This document shows, one piece after another, positions 1 through 5,800 of a stretch of DNA of 6,164 nucleotides (position 1 is the first letter of the stretch; each line of letters opens with the position of its first letter). This DNA is from Nocardioidaceae bacterium. GTDB lineage: Bacteria > Actinomycetota > Actinomycetes > Propionibacteriales > Nocardioidaceae. Made by a program: the position numbers and the translations under genes. The notes under the pieces were generated by a model. That model saw nothing but the letters and a program-made list of their open reading frames with translations, was not told the DNA's origin and searched no databases. Location of the stretch: contig JAGQUE010000545.1 in NCBI GenBank assembly GCA_020438665.1, positions 1 through 6,164 of the forward strand, written 5' to 3'.

Positions 1-20
1 GCATGCCCAGATCCCTATCA

Positions 21-49
21 GGGCGCCTGGCTGAGCTCCCGGGGCGCCC
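21..49 (-). terminator. Weak candidate terminator hairpin after the FHA-kinase operon
   Basis: GGGCGCC at 21-27 and its exact reverse complement GGCGCCC at 43-49 could form a 7-bp all-G/C stem around a 15-nt loop, about 50 nt past the kinase stop. There is no U-tract after it in either orientation, so it does not meet the classical intrinsic-terminator pattern. U-less hairpins are common at gene ends in high-GC actinobacteria, so the call is tentative. Confidence 0.25.
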
Positions 50-77
50 ACGATGGAGCACGGTGAGGGAGGGCCGT

Positions 78-89
78 GCCATCGATGGC
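78..89. repeat. 12-bp perfect palindrome next to the kinase stop
   Basis: GCCATCGATGGC reads the same on both strands and ends 9 nt from the kinase stop codon. As RNA it would fold to only about a 4-bp stem with a 4-nt loop, so it is not a strong terminator. It could be a protein-binding site or simply chance. No second copy was noticed in the window. Confidence 0.5.
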
Positions 90-98
90 TAGCGGGGG

Positions 99-1499
99 TC
101 ACTCCACGCAGGTGTCGGCGACGGGGGAGGCCACGCCGCGGCGGACCAGGGCGACCTGGACGCAGAGCCGGTCAGGGGCCCGGAGGTCGAGGGTCGACTC
201 GGTGGTGCGGGCGCCCTTGCCGGTGTCGGTGCGAGTCCACTGCCAGGTGTCGCCGGGTTCAGTGCCTCCGGGATAGCTGAAGCTGAAGGTGACGGTGTCG
301 CCCGAGCGCTTGCCGGTCACGAGCGGCTCCTCCGTCGGTGCGCCGGGGAGCAAGGTGGGCGTGCCGGCCGAGCTGGTCGGGGTCGGGTCGGGCGAGGGTG
401 AGTTGTCGTTGTTGTCGTTGACCATCACGAAGATCAAGGTGATCAAGGTGACCAGCATGGCGCCGATGCTCAGCGCCAGCATGGTGGGGCCGGGGCCTCC
501 GGCGCGGTCCTGGGTCTCGTCGGCCTCGGAGTGCGGCTCGTGGGCGACCGGGCGGGGCATCGACGCGACGATGGTCGGCGGCTTGAGGCGGGTCTCGTCG
601 GGGTCGGCCGCCATCGGGTCGCGCGAGGCGGCGCCCGACGCGTCGCCCTCGACGGCGACGGGGGTCCGTGGAAAGCCAGCGGCGGCCTCGATGCGCTGGA
701 GACTGCGCGCGAGCTCGAGGGCACTCTCGGGCCGATAGGCCGGCTGCTTGGCCAGGCACTGCTGGAGCAGCCGGTCGAGTCCCGGCGGGGCGTCGGGTCG
801 CATCGTGGCGGGCGGCGCCGCGTGGAGGATGCGGGCGCTCAGGGCGCGGGTGCCGTTGTCGCCGTTGGGGATCGAGAACGGCGACCGGCCGACCAGCAGA
901 TGCCAGATGGTGGCCCCGAGCGAATAGACGTCGGAGGCGACCGAGCCGTTGGAGCGGCCGTCGAGCAGCTCAGGTGGCGACCACGGATAGGAGATCCGGA
1001 CGTCCTTGTCACCGTCGACGTCGTGGACCCGGCCGGCGATGCCGAAGTCGGTGATGGCCGGCTCGGAGTAGGTCGTCACCAGTACGTTGCTCGGCTTGAT
1101 GTCGCGGTGCAGGATCCCGGACTGGTGGGCGGTCTCGATCGCGCTGGCCAGCTTGATGCCGGTGCTGATCGCCTCGGCGACGGGCATCGGGTTGCCTCGG
1201 ACCCGGACCCCCAGGTCGGGTGGTGGGCAGTAGCGCATCACCAGGTAGGGGCGGCCGTCCTCGGTCGTGCCGGCGTTGAGCACCGAGACGATATAGGGAT
1301 GGTCGGCCAGCCGGGCCATGGCGTCGGCCTCGCTGGCGAACAGGTTCTTCTCGCGGTCGGTCAGCGGGATGTCTGGCCGCACGACCTTGATGGCGACGCG
1401 CTGGCGTGGCCACTCCTGCTCATAGAGGAAGACGTCGGCGAAGCCGCCACTCCCGAGGTGTTCGACAACGCGGTACCCCGGAATCCGGGGAGCGGTCAC
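99..1499 (-). CDS. Transmembrane Hanks-type Ser/Thr protein kinase with Ig-like extracytoplasmic domain
   Basis: The 466-residue product should transfer phosphate from ATP to Ser/Thr on cytoplasmic partners. Catalytic landmarks are all present: glycine loop GSGGFADV (16-23), AIK lysine K38, likely helix-C glutamate E57, HRDIKPSN (131-138) with catalytic D133, DFG (151-153), an APE-equivalent SPPE (174-177), DVYSLG (190-195) and R256. The kinase domain covers about 8-270. A Pro/Ala/acid-rich juxtamembrane stretch (275-337) leads to one membrane helix (339-360). The kinase is therefore cytoplasmic and the C-terminus outside. Outside lies an Asn/Asp then Ser/Pro/Thr linker (361-395) and a compact beta-rich, Ig/FN3-like domain (396-466) with C446 and C464, a possible disulfide. 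No PASTA repeats are seen, unlike PknB. The start is GTG at 1499, inside a GTGA overlap with the FHA gene, with GAGGA (1510-1506) six bases upstream. The Ig-like call rests on strand pattern only. Kinase identity is near certain; its signal and substrates are unknown. Confidence 0.95.
   Translation of the reverse strand: MTAPRIPGYRVVEHLGSGGFADVFLYEQEWPRQRVAIKVVRPDIPLTDREKNLFASEADAMARLADHPYIVSVLNAGTTEDGRPYLVMRYCPPPDLGVRVRGNPMPVAEAISTGIKLASAIETAHQSGILHRDIKPSNVLVTTYSEPAITDFGIAGRVHDVDGDKDVRISYPWSPPELLDGRSNGSVASDVYSLGATIWHLLVGRSPFSIPNGDNGTRALSARILHAAPPATMRPDAPPGLDRLLQQCLAKQPAYRPESALELARSLQRIEAAAGFPRTPVAVEGDASGAASRDPMAADPDETRLKPPTIVASMPRPVAHEPHSEADETQDRAGGPGPTMLALSIGAMLVTLITLIFVMVNDNNDNSPSPDPTPTSSAGTPTLLPGAPTEEPLVTGKRSGDTVTFSFSYPGGTEPGDTWQWTRTDTGKGARTTESTLDLRAPDRLCVQVALVRRGVASPVADTCVE
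102..314 (-). other. Extracytoplasmic Ig/FN3-like domain of the kinase
   Basis: Residues 396-466 alternate polar and hydrophobic residues (GDTVTFSFSY, then DTWQWTRTD, then STLDLRAPDRLCVQVALV), as in a small beta sandwich. The WQW pair could supply a core tryptophan. C446 and C464 lie close to the C-terminus. A Ser/Pro/Thr-rich stalk separates the domain from the membrane. It is the likely sensing or partner-binding part of the receptor kinase. The fold is inferred from pattern, not from a profile match. Confidence 0.6.
402..419 (-). repeat. 9-bp tandem duplication encoding NDN-NDN
   Basis: GTTGTCGTT occurs twice back to back (402-410 and 411-419, plus-strand reading). In the kinase frame it encodes NDNNDN at residues 361-366, the first residues outside the membrane. 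It is an exact in-frame duplication. Confidence 0.9.
420..485 (-). other. Single transmembrane helix of the kinase
   Basis: Kinase residues 339-360 are an uninterrupted hydrophobic run of about 22 residues, beginning TMLALSIGAML and ending FVMV. It is preceded by the charged juxtamembrane region and followed by the polar NDNNDN linker. The topology puts the kinase domain inside and the last 106 residues outside. It contains the tandem TLI-TLI discussed under findings. Confidence 0.9.
432..449 (-). repeat. 9-bp tandem duplication encoding TLI-TLI in the kinase membrane helix
   Basis: GATCAAGGT occurs twice back to back (432-440 and 441-449, plus-strand reading). In the kinase frame it encodes TLITLI at residues 351-356 inside the membrane helix. 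It lies only 12 bp from the NDN-NDN duplication. Confidence 0.9.
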
Positions 1500-2584
1500 G
1501 GCGAATCCTCAGCAGAGATCTCATAGACGATGTCGTAGGAGTCGGCGAGGTCGAGCGAGTGGCCCGGCTCGAGCACATAGCGCTCGTTGGCGCGGATGCG
1601 CTGCGGCAGCCGGCCCGGGATGCGCAGCGTGGTGCCGCCCCGAGAGCCGAGGTCGCGGGCCAGCACCAGCCAGCCGTCGAGCTCGATCTGCAGGTGCATG
1701 CGGGAGACATAGGTGGAGTCCTGCGGCAGGTGTACGAGGTGGGGCCAGTCGTTGCTTCCAGGGACGGGCACGGGCTTGCGCCCGAACACCACGCCGCGGT
1801 CGAGCGGCACCAGCTCACCGGTCGGAAGACGGAGCCCGCCCAGCTGGGGGCGGGGGATGCGCCGCGGCTCCTGCGGGGGCACCGGCGCCTGACAGATGCG
1901 ACAGGCCGGGGTGTACGCCGGCGTGACGTGGCCGTTGGGACAGTGGACCGCCAGGACGGTCTCGCTAGGCGACTGCCGCAGGTGGTCGCTCGTCCCGGAC
2001 TGGAAGACCGTCGCCGCGGCTGCGGCCATCTCGGCCTCGATCTCCTCGGGCGACTCGGGCGGGTTGGTGACGCTCTCGGGGAGCGGCAACCGCGGCATCG
2101 TGGTGGCGGCCTCCTCGTCGACGTCATAGGTGGCCGGGCGGAAGAACGTGCGGTGGGTGGGGGCCGGCGTGGAGCTGTGGAGGATCTCGTCGGGGATGTG
2201 GTCGATGAGACCCGTGGGCACGACGGCGGGAGCATAGACGGTGACCGACGCGGCCGGCACCACACCGGCGAGCAGCGGGCGCGGCCCGCCGACGCTGGAG
2301 ACGCCGACCGACAGGACCTGGGCCTGACCGCGGGGCTCGACGCGGCCCTGTCCCCAGGTGGTGGCGGGCTCGGCGTCGTCGAGGTCGACGAAGACGAGGC
2401 TCACGTCGTGGAGCGGATAGGCGATGTCGAGCGCGGCGAGCACGCGGTCACGGACCGGCCCGGAGTCTCCGAGCATGGCCCACCAGTCGTTGATGCGGTC
2501 GCCTGCTGGCTCGTCGTCCAGCAACAACCATCGGCGGCCCCTCGCCAGGAGAACGCCTGGTCCGCCGACGTAGCTGGTCTCCAC
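1496..2584 (-). CDS. FHA-domain protein with zinc-ribbon-like motif and unrecognised N-terminal domain
   Basis: The predicted product is a soluble cytoplasmic protein of 362 residues, with no signal peptide or membrane helix. Residues 1-135 form an alpha/beta-looking domain that I do not recognise. Residues 136-205 are a Pro/Glu/Ala-rich linker containing DVDEEAATTM (154-163). CPNGH (215-219) and CRIC (228-231) form a C-x3-H...C-x2-C zinc-ribbon-like motif. The FHA domain covers about 254-358, with GR (268-269), S294-R295-x-H297 and DLGSRGGT (311-318). FHA domains bind phosphothreonine, so the co-transcribed kinase next door is the obvious partner. The Asn usually found in the S-x-N-G-T motif is Gly316 here. 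The start is GTG at 2584, with AGG six bases upstream. The frame stays open to an ATG at 2803, but that extension would cross the whole divergent promoter region and reads as low-complexity sequence, so it was rejected. FHA identity is strong; the N-terminal role is unknown. Confidence 0.92.
   Translation of the reverse strand: METSYVGGPGVLLARGRRWLLLDDEPAGDRINDWWAMLGDSGPVRDRVLAALDIAYPLHDVSLVFVDLDDAEPATTWGQGRVEPRGQAQVLSVGVSSVGGPRPLLAGVVPAASVTVYAPAVVPTGLIDHIPDEILHSSTPAPTHRTFFRPATYDVDEEAATTMPRLPLPESVTNPPESPEEIEAEMAAAAATVFQSGTSDHLRQSPSETVLAVHCPNGHVTPAYTPACRICQAPVPPQEPRRIPRPQLGGLRLPTGELVPLDRGVVFGRKPVPVPGSNDWPHLVHLPQDSTYVSRMHLQIELDGWLVLARDLGSRGGTTLRIPGRLPQRIRANERYVLEPGHSLDLADSYDIVYEISAEDSP
1506..1510 (-). 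promoter_or_regulatory. Ribosome binding site of the kinase gene, inside the FHA gene
   Basis: On the minus strand GAGGA lies six bases before the GTG start at 1499 and inside the last codons of the upstream FHA gene. With the 4-base GTGA stop/start overlap this indicates translational coupling and supports the short GTG start over other in-frame choices. Confidence 0.75.
1511..1825 (-). other. FHA domain
   Basis: Residues 254-358 match the FHA layout: GR at 268-269, the SRMH segment at 294-297 (Ser and Arg contact the phosphate in the family, His is structural), the DLGSRGGT turn at 311-318, then a hydrophobic beta-strand end (LEPGHSLDLADSYDIVYEI). The phosphate-contacting Ser and Arg are kept. 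The selectivity-loop Asn is replaced by Gly. Confidence 0.9.
1889..1945 (-). other. Zinc-ribbon-like Cys/His motif in the FHA protein
   Basis: Residues 214-232 contain H214, C215, H219, C228 and C231. C215, H219, C228 and C231 have the spacing of a small CxxxH...CxxC metal site, and the stretch opens with CPNGH. No other cysteines occur in the protein, which supports a structural metal site over scattered Cys. It sits between the acidic linker and the FHA domain. Confidence 0.65.
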
Positions 2585-2590
2585 AGGCCA

Positions 2591-2600
2591 CCTGCCTTTT
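2591..2600 (-). promoter_or_regulatory. Ribosome binding site deciding the GTG start of the FHA gene
   Basis: Read on the minus strand, AAAAGGCAGG precedes GTG (2584-2582) with the second AGG six bases away. This purine-rich stretch stands out in a very GC-rich setting. It is the main reason to prefer this start over the upstream in-frame ATG at 2803. Confidence 0.7.
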
Positions 2601-2610
2601 CTTGTGGGGC

Positions 2611-2628
2611 GCCCTCCTGGCGGGGGGC
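2611..2628 (-). other. G/C hairpin in the FHA-gene leader
   Basis: GCCCTCC (2611-2617) and GGGGGGC (2622-2628) can pair around a 4-base loop. On the minus-strand transcript there is one A-C mismatch in seven pairs. The hairpin lies just upstream of the AAAAGGCAGG ribosome binding site. No U-tract follows on either strand, so it is not a terminator. A role in leader structure is possible but unproven. Confidence 0.35.
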
Positions 2629-2743
2629 ACCATGAGCAACGCGCGGGCCGTCTCCGGTCCAGACCAGTGGCGACCGTGGCCCATTGTTCCGCACCCGACA
2701 CCGACATTGCCGTGATTTGCGGGACTTCCCACGCGTCTGAATT

Positions 2744-2770
2744 GTCTGCATTAGTCTCGGGAGCGGGTAA
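2744..2770 (+). promoter_or_regulatory. Possible SigB/SigF-type promoter for the exoprotein gene
   Basis: GTCT at 2744-2747, a 17-base spacer and GGGTAA at 2765-2770 resemble the GTTT/GNNT...GGGTA pattern of SigB/SigF-family stress sigma factors in actinobacteria and Bacillus. The -35 match is imperfect. Transcription would begin about 20-25 bases before the ATG at 2802. A second GGGTAA at 2776-2781 has no good -35 partner. This is a consensus comparison by eye only. Confidence 0.25.
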
Positions 2771-2782
2771 AGCCGGGGTAAA
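2765..2782 (+). repeat. Direct repeat GGGTAAA x2, 11-bp period
   Basis: GGGTAAA occurs at 2765-2771 and again at 2776-2782, so starts are 11 bp apart, close to one helical turn. The pair sits 20-37 bases before the exoprotein start. It could be a tandem binding site on one DNA face, a duplicated -10 element, or coincidence. Confidence 0.6.
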
Positions 2783-2793
2783 CGACGTCCGTT

Positions 2794-2799
2794 GGGGGG
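2794..2799 (+). promoter_or_regulatory. G-run serving as ribosome binding site of the exoprotein gene
   Basis: The only Shine-Dalgarno-like sequence before the ATG at 2802 is a run of six G, two bases from the start codon. It is a weak and unusual site because it lacks the AGGAGG core. The start is still favoured because the translation from here begins with a textbook positively charged n-region and a hydrophobic helix. Confidence 0.5.
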
Positions 2800-2801
2800 T
2801 C

Positions 2802-5800
2802 ATGAAGCGCGCGACGGGTTCCAGCCGTCGACGGCGGACCGCCGTCGCGCTGAACCTTGCCCTCGTGTTGGCTGCCGGCAGTGTCGTCGGCTACGCCGTC
2901 TCGGCGCGTGGCTATGACGCCCACAAGCCCGACCTCAACGATGGCGGCGTCTGGGTCACCGACAGCCGGCTGAGCAGCTTCGGCCGGATCAACAAGCCCA
3001 TCGGCCAGCTCGACGCCATCGTCTATAGCGACGACCGCTCCGATGTCGACGTCCTCCAGCAGGACTCCGCGGTGGTCGGCGTCAACTTCACGACGCGACG
3101 GCTGACCGTGCTCGACCCGACGACCGGGACTCCTGCGGAGGGCCGGGAGGCATCGCTGCCCCGGGCCTCCGAGGTCCAGCTCGCCGGCGGCACGCTCGCC
3201 TCGCTCGACCCGGTCAAGGGGACGGTCTGGGCGACGAGGGTGGCGCCCGAGGGCGCGCTGCCCGACCTGTCGAAGATCGACGCCGACCTGGGCCCGCTCA
3301 CCGAGGCCGGAGCCGACGCGGGACTCGCCGTGACCCAGCGCGGGACCGTGCTCGTCGCCTCCTCCGACACCGACACCCTGACGAGGATCGCGCCCGCCGG
3401 CACCGTCCTCGGCACGCCCACCGCCGAGGACCTCACCCTCGAGGGCCTGCCCGCCGTCACGGCGGTGGGCGACGTCCCAGTGGTGCTCGACCAGGAGACC
3501 GGCCAGCTCACCATCATCGGTGGTGCCCGGGCGGTGGTCGAGGTCGGTGCGGTGCTCCAGCAGCCCGGACCAGCGGCCGACGCCGTGCTCCTCGAGACGC
3601 CCACGGCGCTGGTCAGCGTCGACCTCGGAAGCGGTGCACTGACCACGGTTGCGACCGTCCCCGCCGGGAGCCCGACAGCGCCCGTACGCCTCGGCAGCTG
3701 CGACTTCGCGGCCTGGTCCGGCGGACGCGGCTATGTGACCACCCGGTGCGACGACGCGGAGCCCGCGACCGTCACCCTCGACCACCACACGAGTGACCTC
3801 GTCTTCCGGGTCAACCGCGGCCAGATCCTGCTCAACGACCGGCTCTCCGGCGCGGTGTGGAACATCGACGAGACACCGACCCAGATCGACAACTGGGAAG
3901 CGTTCCGCAACCCCAACGCCGACAACGACAAGTCCTCCGAACAGCAGAACGAGAACCCTGGGGACCGGCGGCCTCCCAAGGCCCGCAACGACCACTTCGG
4001 CACCCGCCCAGGTCGGACCACCGTGACGCACCCGCTGGACAACGACTCCGCTCCGGCCGGCCGGATGCTGGCCGTGAGCTCGGTCGAGCAGCTGACCGGT
4101 GAGGCGGCGCCGGCCACGATCAGCCCGGACGGCCAGACCGTCCAGATCCAGCAGCCGAGCAATGCCACGGGCGTGTCGACCTATGCCTACTACATCAGCG
4201 ACGGCCACCATGACGTCGGCGCCCACGCCAAGATCACCGTCGAGGTCCGCAAGCGCGGCAACGCCCCGCCGCAGCTGCGCCCCGGCTTCAAGGCCGACAC
4301 CTGGCCGGTGGCGCCCAACGGCACCGTCACCCTGCCCGTGCTCACCGACTGGCGCGACCCTGCCGACGGCGACGCCCTCGACGTCGTCGACGCCAAGGTC
4401 ACCTCCGCCGCGGGTGAGGGGGCGGCCGTCCAGACGACCACCGACGGCCGACTCCGCTTCACCGCCCCCAACACGCCGGGCCCGGTCAAGCTCTCCTACG
4501 GCGTCACCGACGGCCGCTCCGCCGCGGTGACCCAGAACCTGTCGTTCAAGGTCCAGGACCCCGACACCGACGACGCCGTTGCAGCATCGGCCCAGCCTGA
4601 CATCGTCACCGCCCAGGTCGGGGAGTGGGTGACCATCCGGCCGCTGGCCAACGACCTTCCCGGCGCCGACCCGCTCAGCCCCGACGCACGCCTCCAGCTG
4701 GCCGCGGCGGTCACCAGCCCCAAGGGTGCCCAGACCTCGACCGACGTCGCGCAGGGGACCGTGACGTTCCGGGCACCCGAGGCCCGCTCCTACTTCCTCG
4801 CCTACGACGTGTCCTACGGCGACGCGCCGCTGGCCAGCGGCCGGATCCGGGTCGACGTCCACGAGCGCGAGCGGCGTGGCCCCGTGGCGATGCCCGACAC
4901 GGCCACCATCTTCGGGGCCTCGCCGAGCATGGTCGACGTGCTGGCCAACGACAGCGACCCGCGAGGCGGTGTGCTCATGGTCCAGTCGGTCGCCGCGGAC
5001 TCCGACCAGGTCGAGGTCGCGGTCGTCGACGGGCGCTGGGTGCGGATCAACGCCCGCGCCGGCGAGCTGCGTCCCCGCACCCAGCTCGTGCACTACGTGA
5101 TCAGCAACGGCAGTCAGTCGGCCACCGGCGAGATCCAGGTGACACAGCGGCCGGTGCCCGACGACAACATGCCCGTCACCGAGCCGGATCGCGTGACGGT
5201 CCGCGCGGGGTCCAGCCTCACCGTGCCGGTCCTGGACAACGACTTCAGCCCGTCCGGCGACCAGTTGGCGCTCGTCAGCGACGTCGCCGGCCAGGACTCC
5301 GGCCGACTCGAGGCCATCGGTCCCGACGGTCGCCAACGCGACAGCGGGGACGCCTTCGTGTCCGGCCGGCTCGTGCGGTATGTCGCACCCGCCTCGGTCC
5401 CCGCCGCCCAGACGGTCACGGTCACCTACATCGCCCAGAACGCTGCCGGCAAGACCGCTCCGGGGACGCTCCAGATCACGGTGCTGCCGCCGTCCAAGCG
5501 CAACCAGCCGCCCGAGGCCCCGATCATCGAGGGTCGCGTCGTCGCCGGCGACATGATCACGCTGCGGCTGCCCGGGTACGGGATCGATCCCGACGGCGAC
5601 GCCGTCACGGTGATGGGGCTCGGCTCGGCACCCTCGCTGGGGCGCGTCATGGCGCTCGGCGCGAACTCCATCGACTATCAGGCCTACCCCTCCAGCACCG
5701 GCACCGATGAGTTCAACTACCTCATCGAGGACGCCCAAGGGGGCCGCGCGACCGGCACCATCCGGGTGGCCGTCGTCCCACCGGGAGCGCTCCAACCCCC

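Larger units (their letters stand above)
1..98. other. Non-coding tail downstream of the kinase gene; no supported gene
   Basis: This is the stretch between the window edge and the kinase stop codon. Short open frames exist on both strands, including a 29-codon plus frame from an ATG at 3 to a TAG at 90-92 and a minus frame from an ATG at 82 that runs off the edge. None has a convincing ribosome binding site or a recognisable protein sequence. The stretch holds two inverted repeats, listed separately. It could include the last codons of a convergent gene, but nothing supports that. Confidence 0.5.
2585..2801. promoter_or_regulatory. Divergent intergenic region between the FHA-kinase operon and the giant exoprotein gene
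   Basis: These 217 bases separate two divergently transcribed starts, so they should hold both promoters. The part nearest the plus gene (about 2701-2785) is visibly more A/T-rich than the coding sequence. It contains a GGGTAAA tandem, listed separately. The part nearest the FHA gene has a G/C hairpin at 2611-2628. No clear housekeeping -35/-10 pair was found for the minus direction. A 27-codon plus frame from an ATG at 2632 is not supported as a gene. Confidence 0.7.

Noticed and set aside
3..92. Small open frames at the left edge as gene fragments
   Set aside because: They have no ribosome binding site and no recognisable protein; the stretch is too short to judge.
531..1526. 331-codon plus-strand open frame
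   Set aside because: It is antisense to the kinase catalytic domain, whose HRD, DFG and glycine-loop motifs establish the true strand.
2611..2628. Hairpin 2611-2628 as a terminator
   Set aside because: No U-tract follows on either strand, and it lies in the leader of the FHA gene just before its ribosome binding site.
1406..2635. 409-codon plus-strand open frame
   Set aside because: It is antisense to the FHA gene and the start of the kinase gene. The translation is Arg/Gly/Val-rich without domain features, while the minus frame gives clear FHA motifs.
2632..2715. 27-codon plus-strand frame (ATG at 2632, TGA at 2713) in the intergenic region
   Set aside because: It has only a G-run upstream, a Pro-rich translation with no recognisable feature, and no sign of a regulatory upstream ORF beyond its position.
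2742..2801. Upstream in-frame TTG (2742) or GTG (2712) as start of the exoprotein
   Set aside because: The frame is open, but the added residues are unremarkable. The ATG at 2802 gives an ideal basic n-region followed by the hydrophobic helix.
2585..2803. N-terminal extension of the FHA protein to an ATG at 2803
   Set aside because: It would add 73 low-complexity residues, overlap the start codon of the divergent gene and consume the whole promoter region. A good ribosome binding site sits before the GTG at 2584.
4625..5710. 361-codon plus-strand open frame in another frame
   Set aside because: It is an out-of-frame shadow inside the repeat gene. Its translation is Arg/Pro/Gly-rich with no recognisable pattern.
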